This document shows, in pieces, positions 34,111 through 43,021 of a stretch of 64,000 nt of DNA. Source of the DNA: Actinoplanes teichomyceticus ATCC 31121 (GTDB lineage: Bacteria; Actinomycetota; Actinomycetes; Mycobacteriales; Micromonosporaceae); contig NZ_CP023865.1 of NCBI RefSeq assembly GCF_003711105.1, positions 3,125,001 through 3,189,000 on the forward strand. The letters are read 5' to 3'. Position 1 is the stretch's first letter. Each line of letters opens with the position of its first letter. Made by a program: the position numbers and the translations under genes. The notes below the pieces were generated by a model that did no database searches, was not told where the DNA came from, and saw only the letters and a list, made by a program, of their open reading frames with translations.

Positions 34111-35532
34111 TCAGTCCCGGACCACCCGGAACGTGGCCAGGGACGGGTCGGCGGCGTCCGGCAGGGTCATGCCGGCGGCCAGGCCGGCCCGCAGGTAGTC
34201 GACCACCTCGGTGGTGAAGCGCTCGCCGGGCAGGATGGCCGGCACCCCCGGCGGGTACGGGCTGATCATCTCGGCGCTGATCCGTCCGGCCGGGTCGGCG
34301 ACCTGCTCGGTCCGGGCGAAGAACGCCGCCCGCGGCGGCATCGCCTGTTCCAGGTTCAGGTGCTCCAGCCGCGGGATGCGCGGCGCCGGGCGGTCGGCCC
34401 GCGGCGGCTCCGCCGCCAGCGCCGCCACGGCGTCGGCGAGGCGGTCGATCGCGTCGTCGTCATCGGCGTACGTCAGGGAGAACACCACCCGCCGCGCGTC
34501 GCCGAGCTGGACGGTCAGCCGCCTCTGCTGCCCGAGCCACTCCGCGGCCTGGTAGCCGGTGATGCCCAGCCCGGTCACCTCGACGCAGAGCTTGAGCGGG
34601 TCCCACTCGGCCACCCCGTCGTGCCCGATGATCGACTCGTCCATCACGGACAACCCGGGGATCCGCGCCAGCCGGGTGCGCAGCCGCTCGGCACGCTCCA
34701 GGGCCGCGCCGAGCAGCTTGCGGCCCTCGGTGACCGCGTGCCGGCGCCAGCCGTCGATGGAGCCGTAGAGCAGCGCCGACGGGCTGGTCGTGGTGATCAG
34801 GTCGAGGCGGAGCCGCAGGTCGACCGGGTCCACCAGGTCGCCGCCGACCAGGATCATCGACGCCTGGCACAGCCCGCCACCGGCCTTGTGCACGCTCTGC
34901 ACCACCACGTCGGCGCCGGCCCGCACGGCCGCGGTCGGCAGCCCGTCGTGGAACGGGAAGTGCGCGCCCCACGCCTCGTCGACCAGCAGCGGGATGCCGC
35001 GCCGGTGGCAGATCGCGGCGACGCCGCGCACGTCCGCGCCGGTGCCGTACTCGGTCGGGGTGATCATCAGCACCGCGCTGATGTCGGGTGTGGCCGCCAG
35101 GGCGGCCTCGACGTCGCCGGCGGTGGCCGGGTGGGCGATCTGGCGCTCGTGGTCCCAGCGCGGGCGCAGCCACACCGGTTCGGCGCCGGCCATGATCAGC
35201 GAGGCGACCACCGACTTGTGCACGTTGCGGTCGGCGAGGATCTTCGTGCCCGGCCCGATCAGCGCGAGCATCGCGGTGTGCATGGAGATGCTGGAGCCGC
35301 AGGTGGTGAAGATGACGTCGCGGGCGCCGACCGCGTCGGCGTAGAGCTTCTCGGCCTCGTCGACCGCCTCCTTCGCGAAGATCGCGTCGGCGGCGAACGC
35401 GTCGCGCGACAGCACCTCGGCGGTCCGGTCGTCGATGCCCTTGCCGAGCCGGTGGCCGGGCAGCGCGAAGGAGTAGTCCTCGCTGCGGTACCTCTCGATC
35501 GCGGTGAGTACGGGCGTCCTGTCCTGGTTCAT
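34111..35532 (-). CDS. PLP-dependent Orn/Lys/Arg decarboxylase-family protein
   Basis: 473 aa, fold type I. PALP-binding Lys216 is in SVHKAGGG, with Asp185 in VDEAWGAHF binding the pyridine nitrogen; the early LPGHRLGKG and the TTCGSSISMHTAML block are family hallmarks. The C-terminal domain (about 390-473) has SPYPPGVPAILPGE, typical of this group. It lacks the N-terminal receiver-like wing domain of inducible E. coli decarboxylases, matching the short (SpeA/Cad-type) form of actinobacteria. Substrate is probably lysine, ornithine or arginine. Divergent from the methyltransferase gene. Confidence 0.88.
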   Translation of the reverse strand: MNQDRTPVLTAIERYRSEDYSFALPGHRLGKGIDDRTAEVLSRDAFAADAIFAKEAVDEAEKLYADAVGARDVIFTTCGSSISMHTAMLALIGPGTKILADRNVHKSVVASLIMAGAEPVWLRPRWDHERQIAHPATAGDVEAALAATPDISAVLMITPTEYGTGADVRGVAAICHRRGIPLLVDEAWGAHFPFHDGLPTAAVRAGADVVVQSVHKAGGGLCQASMILVGGDLVDPVDLRLRLDLITTTSPSALLYGSIDGWRRHAVTEGRKLLGAALERAERLRTRLARIPGLSVMDESIIGHDGVAEWDPLKLCVEVTGLGITGYQAAEWLGQQRRLTVQLGDARRVVFSLTYADDDDAIDRLADAVAALAAEPPRADRPAPRIPRLEHLNLEQAMPPRAAFFARTEQVADPAGRISAEMISPYPPGVPAILPGERFTTEVVDYLRAGLAAGMTLPDAADPSLATFRVVRD

Positions 35533-35619
35533 GGCTTCCGGGGTACCACGATCATGTTCCGGCGAAACGCGCTGCCCAGACGGGTGAATACCACGGCGAT
35601 CAGGGGGAACACGGGCACC

Positions 35620-36552
35620 ATGACGACCGATGAGGCACTGTTGGAGCTCGGCCGGGCCCTGCGTAGCGGCGGGTACCACTTCACCACCGTCACCCCGGCG
35701 ACGCATGCCCGGGTGAACCGGCGGCCGGCCAACGCCGTGGCCCGTGACCTGCGCGACGTGTTCGGGTGGAGCCGGCCGTTTCACGCCGGGGTGCTGCCGG
35801 GCGACCTGCTGGACCTGTTGCGCGCCGCGGAGGCGGTCGAACAGGACGGTGAGCTGTGGCGCAGCCGGGTGCGTTTCTCCTCGTACGACGGCGAGCTGTT
35901 CGTCCACTCCGCCTTCCCGACCGAGGCGGCCGACTCGGTGTTCTTCGGACCGGACACGTACCGGATGGCGGACGCCGCCGCGGCGTACGTCCGGGACCGG
36001 GCCGAGCCGGTGACCCGGGCGGTGGACATCGGCTGCGGCACCGGGGCCGGCGCGATCGCGGTCGCCAAGCGCGCGCCCGGCGCGGAGGTGATCGCCGTGG
36101 ACATCAACGACACCGCGCTGCGCTACGCCCGGATCAACGCCGCGCTGGCCGGAACCGACCGGGTGACGCCACGGCACAGCGACCTGCTCTCCGGCGTGGA
36201 CGGCGACCTCGACCTGATCATCTCCAACCCGCCGTTCATGATCGACCCGGCGGGGCGGACGTACCGCGACGGCGGCGGGCCGGACGGCAACGACCTGTCG
36301 CTGCGGATCATCGACGCGGCGGCCGAGCGGCTGGCCCCGGGCGGCGCGCTGGTGCTGTTCAGCGGCACCGGCATCGTCGACGGGCAGGACCCGCTGCGGC
36401 AGGCGGCCGAGAAGCGGCTGTCCGAGACGGATCTGTCCTGGACCTACCGGGAGGTGGACCCGGACGTCTACGGCGAGGAGCTGGACGGCGACGCGTACGT
36501 CCGTGCCGAGCGGATCGCGGTGGTTCTGCTCACCGCCACCCGCGCGCGGTGA
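35620..36552 (+). CDS. Class I SAM methyltransferase (HemK/PrmC-like)
   Basis: 310 aa. SAM-binding motif VDIGCGTGAGAIAVAK (about 128-143), acidic EVIAVDIND and the NPPF motif in LIISNPPFMID (about 205-215), which marks methyltransferases acting on planar nitrogen such as glutamine amide or adenine. The N-terminal 120 residues form an additional helical domain. The stop is overlapped by the start of the next gene as GTGA, so the two form an operon. The target is unknown; not the orthodox PrmC, which sits next to prfA. Confidence 0.85.
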   Translation: MTTDEALLELGRALRSGGYHFTTVTPATHARVNRRPANAVARDLRDVFGWSRPFHAGVLPGDLLDLLRAAEAVEQDGELWRSRVRFSSYDGELFVHSAFPTEAADSVFFGPDTYRMADAAAAYVRDRAEPVTRAVDIGCGTGAGAIAVAKRAPGAEVIAVDINDTALRYARINAALAGTDRVTPRHSDLLSGVDGDLDLIISNPPFMIDPAGRTYRDGGGPDGNDLSLRIIDAAAERLAPGGALVLFSGTGIVDGQDPLRQAAEKRLSETDLSWTYREVDPDVYGEELDGDAYVRAERIAVVLLTATRAR

Positions 36553-37631
36553 GGACGTTCGGGGTCGAGGAGGAGTTCCTGCTGCTCGACCTGCGTACCG
36601 GGGAGAACATGCCAGAGGCGGACAAGGTCGTCGCCGCCCTGCCGGAACCGATGCGCCGGCGCAGCCGCCGCGAGTTCCGGCCCAGCATGATGGAGATGGT
36701 CACCGACGTCTGCGTGGACAGCGGCGAGCTCGCGGCGCAGGTGCTGAGCGCCCGCCGGGCCGCGGCGGAGGCGGCCGAGGCGACCGGCGCGGCGCTGGTG
36801 GCGATCGGCGCCACCCCGGTCGCCGAACGGTTCCGGGAACCCGCCGACGACGAGCGGTTCCGCGCGATCGTGGCCCATTACGGCCCGGTCGCCCGGGACC
36901 CCGCGGTCTGCGGCTGTCACGTGCACGTCGGGGTGCCGGACCGGGCGCTCGCCGTGGAGGTGTGCACCCGGCTGCGCGGCTGGCTGCCGGTCGTCCAGGC
37001 GCTGGCCGCGAACTCACCGTGGTCCGCGGGCGCCGACACCGGGTACGCCAGCTGGCGCTGCGTGCAGCTGGAGCGCTGGCCGAGCCTGGGGCCGTGGCCG
37101 CACCTGCGGTCGGTCGAGGACTTCGAGCGGACCGTCGCCGCCCTGGTCTCCTCCGGCGCGATGATGGACGCCAGCATGGTGCTGTGGTGGGCCCGGCCGT
37201 CGGCGACGTTCCCGACCGTGGAGGTCCGGATCGCCGACGTCTGCCCGCGGGCTTGCGACACCGTGCTGGTCGCGGCGCTGGTCCGGGCCCTGGTCGACAC
37301 CGCGGCCGCGGACGCGGCGGCCGGCGTGCCCGCGCCGGAGGTGTCCGATCCGCTGCTCGCCGCGGCGCACTTCAACGCCGCCCGCAGCGGCCTGGCCGGC
37401 ACCCTGCTGGATCCGGCCACCGGGCGCTCCCGGCCGGCCTGGGAGCTGGTCGGCGAGCTGCTCGACCGGGTCACCCCGGCGCTGCGCCGGCACGGCGACC
37501 TGGACCTGGTGACCGCGGAGCTGACCCGGGTGCGCCGGGACGGCACCGGGGCGGCCCGGCAGCTCGCCGACGCCCGGACCGGCGGGTTGCTGAGCATGTT
37601 GGCGCGGCTGGCGGCCTCGACCGTGCGGTGA
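36549..37631 (+). CDS. YbdK-type carboxylate-amine ligase (GCS2 family)
   Basis: 360 aa; GTG at 36549 overlaps the preceding stop. FGVEEEFLLLD at the start, then CGCHVHVGVPD near 120 and NSPWSAGADTGYASWRC near 155-171, are the glutamate-cysteine ligase 2 family landmarks (ATP-grasp-like glutamine synthetase fold). Biochemically weak gamma-glutamylcysteine ligases; physiological role unclear in actinomycetes, which use mycothiol. The WWARPSATFPTVEVRIADVC block confirms the family. Confidence 0.9.
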   Translation: MRTFGVEEEFLLLDLRTGENMPEADKVVAALPEPMRRRSRREFRPSMMEMVTDVCVDSGELAAQVLSARRAAAEAAEATGAALVAIGATPVAERFREPADDERFRAIVAHYGPVARDPAVCGCHVHVGVPDRALAVEVCTRLRGWLPVVQALAANSPWSAGADTGYASWRCVQLERWPSLGPWPHLRSVEDFERTVAALVSSGAMMDASMVLWWARPSATFPTVEVRIADVCPRACDTVLVAALVRALVDTAAADAAAGVPAPEVSDPLLAAAHFNAARSGLAGTLLDPATGRSRPAWELVGELLDRVTPALRRHGDLDLVTAELTRVRRDGTGAARQLADARTGGLLSMLARLAASTVR

Positions 37632-37666
37632 CCCGCCGGTCGCGCCGGACCGGGGCGGCCGGCGGC

Positions 37667-38632
37667 TCAGCCACGCAGCGAGGACCGCCCGGCCGCCCAC
37701 GCGTCGAGCACCGACTGCGCCCAGTGGTTGTCGACCGCCAGGGCGCACCGGGCGCCCCACAGCAGCTGCCCGGCGAGCTCGGGCTCCTCCCGGGCGAAGG
37801 TGCCGCACATGTCGTGCGCGGCGATCTGCTCGTGCACCGCGTCGGCCTCGACGTGCTCGTCGTAGAAGGCGGTCGCGTCCGGGTCGCCGCCGAGGCGGCG
37901 CAGGCCGTTGGCGTACGCCCGGTTCGGCAGCGAGGAGGTCATCTCGTAGGCGGCGAGGTGGCCCAGGATCGCGCCCCGGTTCGCCCGGCGCAGGCCGAAC
38001 AGCGACATCAGGTTGTTGACCGCCAGGGTGCTCGCGGGTACGGACTCCACGTACGCTCCGTACGTCAGGTCCAGCCCGAACCAGGTCATGGTCTTCTTGA
38101 ACAGCTCCTGGTGCATCCGGTCGGCGATCCCGCCGCCGTACTCGTCGGCCTGGATCTCGATCAGCGCGGCCTTGGCCCGCCCGCCCAGCCGGGGGATCGC
38201 CCAGCTGTGCGGGTCGGCCTCCCGCAGGTGGTAGACCGAACGGTGGGTGACGAACTCCCGGAACTGCTCGTGGGTGGCCCGGCCCCGCAGGTAACCGGAG
38301 AGCGACGGCCCGTCGTCGGCCGCGACGATCTCGGCGAGCGCGGCCGGCACCGTCGCCGGGTCGGCCGGGGCCGGCGGCTCGACCAGCTCGTCGAGCCAGG
38401 CACGGTAGCGCTCCTCCAGGGCGGCGCGCAGGCGCAGCAGGTCGAGGTCCCACTCCCAGGCGTCGTCGAGGCCGTCCCAGGAGCGGTAGGCCAGCTCGTA
38501 GCAGATGAACAGGGACAGCTGCAGGTCTTCGTGGTCGTCCGGGTCGGCGGTGACCGGGATCGCGGTGCCCAGGCCGCGAAGAGCGTCGACCAGGGCGCTG
38601 GAAAGAGATCCTCGCGGTGCCGGAAGTTTCAT
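37667..38632 (-). CDS. Iron-containing redox enzyme (heme-oxygenase-like fold)
   Basis: 321 aa, all-helical. QADEYGGGIADRMHQELF near 160-177 and EHVEADAVHEQIAAHD near 265-280 carry the Glu/His ligands of the heme-oxygenase-like diiron (HDO/PqqC-like) superfamily, and RSVYHLREADPHSWAIPRL is typical of the actinobacterial iron-containing redox enzyme group. It is divergent from a CDGSH gene 51 bp away, a pairing that suggests cluster delivery or electron transfer to the enzyme. Substrate unknown. Confidence 0.85.
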   Translation of the reverse strand: MKLPAPRGSLSSALVDALRGLGTAIPVTADPDDHEDLQLSLFICYELAYRSWDGLDDAWEWDLDLLRLRAALEERYRAWLDELVEPPAPADPATVPAALAEIVAADDGPSLSGYLRGRATHEQFREFVTHRSVYHLREADPHSWAIPRLGGRAKAALIEIQADEYGGGIADRMHQELFKKTMTWFGLDLTYGAYVESVPASTLAVNNLMSLFGLRRANRGAILGHLAAYEMTSSLPNRAYANGLRRLGGDPDATAFYDEHVEADAVHEQIAAHDMCGTFAREEPELAGQLLWGARCALAVDNHWAQSVLDAWAAGRSSLRG

Positions 38633-38683
38633 GGGGCCGCGAATTCCCGTTTGCGCGGCGGCGAAACGGAAACAACACCGGCC

Positions 38684-38899
38684 ATGACATCGATCATCAC
38701 CCCGTACGAGGACGGTCCCCTGATCGTGCGGGGCGACTTCGAGTTGCGTACGCCGGAGGGCGAACCGATCGATCCGGGCCGGGGCACCATCGCGCTGTGC
38801 CGGTGCGGCAAGTCCGCCGTCAAACCGTTCTGCGACGGCACGCACAAGGTGGTCCGGTTCAAGGCCGGCACCGGGCGGGACAGGCCGGCGCCGCGGTGA
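38684..38899 (+). CDS. CDGSH-type iron-sulfur protein
   Basis: 71 aa. [16 protein letters not shown] (about 39-54) gives the CxC-x-S-x3-P-x-CDGxH [2Fe-2S]-binding motif with the single His ligand. The rest is a short beta-rich domain. It could pass electrons to or supply a cluster to the diiron-type enzyme encoded divergently. Complete for a single-CDGSH microbial protein. Confidence 0.9.
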   Translation: MTSIITPYEDGPLIVRGDFELRTPEGEPIDPGRGTIALCRCGKSAVKPFCDGTHKVVRFKAGTGRDRPAPR

Positions 38900-38950
38900 G
38901 CACACCGACGCCGCTGACTGCCGTGATGGCATGTCGGGCCCCACCATCGC

Positions 38951-38969
38951 GCTGCTGAGCAGCTATAAT
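38951..38969 (+). promoter_or_regulatory. Promoter of sigma-factor gene with consensus -10 and abutting palindrome
   Basis: TATAAT at 38964-38969 is a perfect -10, rare in this genome's DNA; directly before it lies GCTGCT-G-AGCAGC (38951-38963), a palindrome with 6-bp arms. No TTGACA -35 is seen at 16-18 bp. Transcription would begin about 120 nt before the ATG at 39096, leaving a long leader. The palindrome may be an operator overlapping the spacer. Confidence 0.55.
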
Positions 38970-39095
38970 GGAGCAACTTCGGGTCACCTCGCCGGAGCCG
39001 AACGCGCCGAACCAACTCGCCGAAGATCAGATGGCCTCTCCGCGGTGCACTTCGTCCGCCTGCGATGCCTACGAGACCATCCCGGGAGTGATCCG

Positions 39096-40124
39096 ATGAC
39101 AGCCACGGTGGACGAGACCCGCACAGCCGAGGACGAGTTCGCCTGGGACGAGCCGGAGCCCGAGGCGCTCGCCCGGTCCCGGGCCGAGGCCAGTACCGTC
39201 ACCTCCGCCGATCCGGTCCGCGCCTATCTGCGGGAGATCGGCCGCGTCCCGCTGCTCAACGCCGAGCAGGAGGTGGAGATCGCCAAGCGCATCGAGGCGG
39301 GGGTGTACGCCGGCGAGCTGCTGCGCGCCCACGACGCCGGCGAGACGCCGCTGACCGCCGAGCTGGCGCACGACCTGCGCCTGGTCTCCCGCGACGGGGA
39401 ACGCGCCAAGAGCCACCTGCTGCAGGCGAACCTGCGTCTGGTGGTCAGCATCGCGAAACGCTACGCCGGGCGCAGCATGCCGTTCCTCGACCTGATCCAG
39501 GAGGGCAATGTCGGGCTGATCCGCGCCGTGGAGAAGTTCGACTACGTGCGCGGCTTCAAATTCTCCACCTACGCCACCTGGTGGATCCGTCAGGCCATCT
39601 CCCGGGCGACCGCCGACCAGGCGCGGACCATCCGGATCCCGGTGCACATGATCGAGCTGATCAACAAGCTGGTCCGGGTCCAGCGCGACTGCCTGCACGA
39701 GCTCGGCCGCGAGGCGACCGTCGCGGAGCTGGCCCGGCAGATGGACCTCACCCCGGAGAGGGTGCTGGAGATCCAGCAGCACGCCCGCGAGCCGATCTCG
39801 CTGGACCAGTCGATCGGCTCGGCCGGCGACACCGCGCAGATCGGCGACTTCATCGAGGACGAGGACGCGGTCGTCGCCCTCGACGCGGTCAGCCACAACC
39901 TGCTGCGCGACGAGCTGGAGATGATCCTGGCCACCCTCACCGACCGCGAGGCCGGCGTGGTACGGCTGCGATTCGGCCTCAGCGACGGCACCCCGCGCAC
40001 GCTCGACGAGATCGGCCGGGTCTACGGCGTCACCCGGGAGCGGATCCGGCAGATCGAGGCGAAGACGATGTCGAAGCTGCGCCACCCGGCGCGTTCCCGG
40101 CTGCTGCGCGACTTCCTGGCCTGA
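39096..40124 (+). CDS. Group 2 (HrdB-related) RNA polymerase sigma factor
   Basis: 342 aa; ATG 39096 with GGGAG 7 nt upstream. Region 1.2 begins [21 protein letters not shown] (1.2), followed by region 2 ([37 protein letters not shown]), region 3, and region 4 with [13 protein letters not shown] and [19 protein letters not shown]. It lacks the long N-terminal region 1.1 and the insertion of the primary factor, so it is a non-essential paralogue for stress or stationary phase, recognising promoters of the primary type. Its last codons are repeated twice downstream. Confidence 0.93.
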   Translation: MTATVDETRTAEDEFAWDEPEPEALARSRAEASTVTSADPVRAYLREIGRVPLLNAEQEVEIAKRIEAGVYAGELLRAHDAGETPLTAELAHDLRLVSRDGERAKSHLLQANLRLVVSIAKRYAGRSMPFLDLIQEGNVGLIRAVEKFDYVRGFKFSTYATWWIRQAISRATADQARTIRIPVHMIELINKLVRVQRDCLHELGREATVAELARQMDLTPERVLEIQQHAREPISLDQSIGSAGDTAQIGDFIEDEDAVVALDAVSHNLLRDELEMILATLTDREAGVVRLRFGLSDGTPRTLDEIGRVYGVTRERIRQIEAKTMSKLRHPARSRLLRDFLA

Positions 40125-40205
40125 CCGGCTTGCTCCCGCCCGCTGCGCGACTTCCTGGCCTGACCGGCTTACTCCGGGCCGCTGCGCGACTTCCTCGCCT
40201 GCCCG
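40103..40205 (+). repeat. 39-bp tandem repeat of the sigma gene's 3' end
   Basis: gctgcgcgacttcctggcct and the following 19 bases start at 40103, 40142 and 40181. Copy 1 is the end of the sigma gene (LLRDFLA and TGA); copy 2 repeats the same codons and stop exactly; copy 3 has drifted (cctcgcctgc). The array fills the space before the STAS gene. Confidence 0.9.
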
Positions 40206-40321
40206 GCGCCGCGCCGGGGACCCGGTCCGTGCCGGCCGGCGCCGACGCCACGCGGCCCGGACGCGCCCGGCGCGCCGCAGCCCCCGTGGATGACGGGCGG
40301 CCCGGCCCCGGAAGGACTACC

Positions 40322-40750
40322 GTGAAGACGCGGACAGCAGTCCGATCAGGCGTCGCGGCGCGGAAGCGGAAGATCCGCGACGTCCGCAATCACGACGTCA
40401 GGAACACCGTGACCGGCCTTCCGCTGTGGCAGTCCCGCATCGCCGAGCAGGGTGACACCAGCACCGTGACCCTCGCCGGTGAGCTGGACCTGGCCGCCGC
40501 CGACGAGCTGCGGGAGATGCTGACCGCGCGGATCGACCGCCCCGACGTACGGATCGTCGTCGTCGACATCGCCGCGGTGGACTTCCTCGACTCGGCCGCC
40601 CTCGGCGCGCTGCTGCTGGCCTACCGGCACGCGGCCGACAACGACTGCGAGTTCGTGGTCACCGGCGCCGCCCGCGGCGTCCGCCGGCTCATGGAGATCG
40701 CCGGCGTCCACGGGATCCTGGCCGGCACCGAGCCGGTTCCGGGCGACTAG
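40322..40750 (+). CDS. STAS-domain anti-sigma factor antagonist
   Basis: 142 aa; GTG 40322 has GGAAGGA 5 nt upstream. After a basic 35-residue N-terminus, DTSTVTLAGELDLAAADELRE begins the STAS fold, and VDIAAVDFLDSAALGALLLA carries the phosphorylatable Ser (DSAALG) of SpoIIAA/RsbV. It would sequester an anti-sigma kinase when dephosphorylated. It follows a group 2 sigma factor, though anti-anti-sigma factors usually serve SigF/SigB-type factors, so a direct link is not implied. Confidence 0.88.
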   Translation: MKTRTAVRSGVAARKRKIRDVRNHDVRNTVTGLPLWQSRIAEQGDTSTVTLAGELDLAAADELREMLTARIDRPDVRIVVVDIAAVDFLDSAALGALLLAYRHAADNDCEFVVTGAARGVRRLMEIAGVHGILAGTEPVPGD

Positions 40751-40919
40751 TACCGCGACGGCCCCCGGCACAGCGCGTGGCGCGGCGTTCGTGGTGGCCG
40801 GGGCGGGCTCGGCGCCGGCCTCCGGACGGCGACGACCGGGCCGCGCTCCTCGGCACGTCCGTCCAGGAGACGTCGATCGTTGTGCGGGCTCCGTTCATGG
40901 ACGGTCATGGTGCAGACGG

Positions 40920-42080
40920 TCAGGTCGGCGTGGCCGGGCGAGCGGGCTCGTAGGTGTACAGCCATGCGGTCGCCCTCTCGTAGAAGAGCGGCACGAACAC
41001 GCGCATCCCAGCGGCCTGGAGTTTCCGCTTGAGCGGGCCGGCCTTCTTGATGCCGCGGTTGTCCTCCGCCGCGGCGAGGAGCTTCGCGATGCGGGGCCGC
41101 CGCGCGGCATCGTACGCCCTCAGGGCCGCGGGGACCGTCGGCTCCGCCCGGACCGCGGCGGCGATGGTGACGGCGTCCTCGATGGCCATCGAGGCGCCCT
41201 GTCCCGCGCCGACCGGATGAGCGGCGTCGCCGATCAGCACGAGGCGGTCGCTGTGCCAGGTCCGCACCGGATCGAGCGCGTGGAAGATGACCGGCGGGTG
41301 CAGGCGGGTCGTGGCCGCGATGACCGTCGACGCGACCGCCTCCCGTCGATAGAGCTCGGCGGTACGGTGCAGCCACTCGGCATCGTCGACCCCGTGGCGG
41401 TCCGGTTCGACCGGCTCGGCGATCTGCGCCTGCCACCACACCTCACCGTCGCCGGCGGCCAGGTGGAGGAACGCGCCGTTGCGGGCGAAGGTCATGTTGA
41501 ACACCCCGGCCTGCACGCCGTCCATCCGGGACACGCCGGAGACCGCGTAGAGTCCGGCGTACCCGGGCGTGGGCGCGGCCGGGTCGAGCAGGCCGCGCAC
41601 CGTCGACCAGAGGCCGTCGGCCCCCACCAGCATGTCGGCACGGTCGCGACGGCCGCTGGCGAACTCGGCGGCCACGCCGTCGGTGGTCTCCGTGACGCCG
41701 ACGACCCGCTCGCCGGTGATGATCCGGGCGCCGGCCGCGACGGCCGCCTCCCGCAACGCCGCCACCAGACGCCCGCGCATCAGCGTGATGCTGTGCAGTG
41801 GGTCCGTGCCGCGCCGGCCCCGCGGCACGTCGCCGAGCAGATGGCCGTTCGCGGACCACATCCGCTGCCGCGGTACGTCGACACCCGCCGCCCGGACCGC
41901 TGCGAGGCAGCCGAGCAGGTCCAGGCCGCGCAGTCCGTTGCCGGCCAGGCTGACGAACGAGCCGACGTCGCCGGCCGGGTCCGCATACGTCTCGTAGACG
42001 GTGGCGTCGACCCCGGCCCGGCGTAGCGCCAGCGCCGCCGCCGAGCCCGCGACACCGCCGCCGACGATGATCGTCCGCAT
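40920..42080 (-). CDS. FAD-dependent aromatic hydroxylase-type monooxygenase
   Basis: 386 aa. FAD-binding GxGxxG motif IIVGGGVAGSAAALALRRAG at 4-23, the GADGLWSTVR (DG) motif near 152-161 and the second FAD motif LVLIGDAAHPVGAGQGASMAIEDA near 285-308: the p-hydroxybenzoate hydroxylase class A group. Divergent from a TetR regulator; a nested palindrome lies between the two genes. Probably hydroxylates an aromatic or tetracycline-like compound; the inducer may be the substrate. Confidence 0.9.
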   Translation of the reverse strand: MRTIIVGGGVAGSAAALALRRAGVDATVYETYADPAGDVGSFVSLAGNGLRGLDLLGCLAAVRAAGVDVPRQRMWSANGHLLGDVPRGRRGTDPLHSITLMRGRLVAALREAAVAAGARIITGERVVGVTETTDGVAAEFASGRRDRADMLVGADGLWSTVRGLLDPAAPTPGYAGLYAVSGVSRMDGVQAGVFNMTFARNGAFLHLAAGDGEVWWQAQIAEPVEPDRHGVDDAEWLHRTAELYRREAVASTVIAATTRLHPPVIFHALDPVRTWHSDRLVLIGDAAHPVGAGQGASMAIEDAVTIAAAVRAEPTVPAALRAYDAARRPRIAKLLAAAEDNRGIKKAGPLKRKLQAAGMRVFVPLFYERATAWLYTYEPARPATPT

Positions 42081-42105
42081 CTCCCACGCTCCCTGAACAC
42101 CGATC

Positions 42106-42155
42106 CACCGAATGGCAATTCAGTGAATCATAAGTCACTGAACGCAAATTCGGTG
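42106..42155. promoter_or_regulatory. Nested palindromic operator between monooxygenase and TetR genes
   Basis: Inner arms TTCAGTGA (42119-42126) and TCACTGAA (42135-42142), spacer ATCATAAG; outer arms CACCGAAT (42106-42113) and ATTCGGTG (42148-42155), both pairs perfect. The whole 50 bp is A/T-rich relative to its surroundings and lies midway between divergent starts at 42080 and 42209. Two overlapping TetR dimer sites are the natural reading. Confidence 0.65.
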
Positions 42156-42208
42156 AACTCGTGTTCGCCTACGATGGTCGAAGACACCCGATCCTGGAGG
42201 GACCTCCC

Positions 42209-42829
42209 GTGCCTCGGCCCACAGCCGCCACCGCGAAAGCGGGCACCCGCAAGGCGCAGGCTGCCCAGACGCGCGCCGCCCTACTGGCCGCCGCCCGCCG
42301 TCTCTTCAGCGAACGCGGCTACCTGAACACCAAGATCACCGACATAACGGCGGCCGCAGGACGCTCCACCGGCTCGTTCTACGAGCACTTCGCGGACAAG
42401 GAGGGGCTCCTGCGGGCGCTCACCGACGAGAGGGAAGCCGCGGCTGACGCCGACCTCGCCCAGCAGGACCACCCGGACGACCACGATCTGACCGACCGCG
42501 CCCAGCTGCGGGAGCACATCGCCATCGCCTGGACGGTGATGCGCGAGCACCGCGCGGTCACCGTGGCCCAGCTGCAGTCGACGATCGCCGCCGATCCCCG
42601 CTCCGACCGGGCCTGGCGGGACCTGATCGACCAGACCACCATCCTGCGTGAGCATCTGGACCACCTGCGCGGGCAGGGCCACCGGTTGCCGGGCGAGCCC
42701 GAACTGATCGCCGCCGCCATCGGCGCCATGCTCGGGATGCTCGGCTACGCCGCCCCGGCCGGCGACGACGACCGCGTCGTCGATTCCCTCACCGACCTGC
42801 TGCTGCACGGCCTCGCCGGCCCCCGGTAA
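42209..42829 (+). CDS. TetR-family transcriptional regulator
   Basis: 206 aa; GTG 42209 with GGAGGG 7 nt upstream. [49 protein letters not shown] in positions about 20-68 is the TetR helix-turn-helix (GxSTGxFYxHFxxKE). The C-terminal ligand domain (about 80-200) is not assignable to a ligand class. It probably represses the divergent FAD monooxygenase gene and itself through the palindrome at 42106-42155. Confidence 0.9.
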   Translation: MPRPTAATAKAGTRKAQAAQTRAALLAAARRLFSERGYLNTKITDITAAAGRSTGSFYEHFADKEGLLRALTDEREAAADADLAQQDHPDDHDLTDRAQLREHIAIAWTVMREHRAVTVAQLQSTIAADPRSDRAWRDLIDQTTILREHLDHLRGQGHRLPGEPELIAAAIGAMLGMLGYAAPAGDDDRVVDSLTDLLLHGLAGPR

Positions 42830-43021
42830 CCGGGCGGACGGTCTGGCCGCGCCAGGACTCTCGCCCGGCGTCCGGTGCCGGCCACGGGTTCCGCGTCACC
42901 ATGACCGGCGCGCAGCGCCCGTGCGCACCGTCACACCCCGCCAGCACTGTCGGCTTCCCCGGTGACGTCTCGCCGGCCCGGCGGCATCACGCCACGCCGC
43001 AGCCGCAAGCCCGGCCCGGGG

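Noticed and set aside
34460..35173. Second frame inside the decarboxylase gene
   Set aside because: Arg/Pro-rich shadow; the decarboxylase frame has the PLP-lysine motif.
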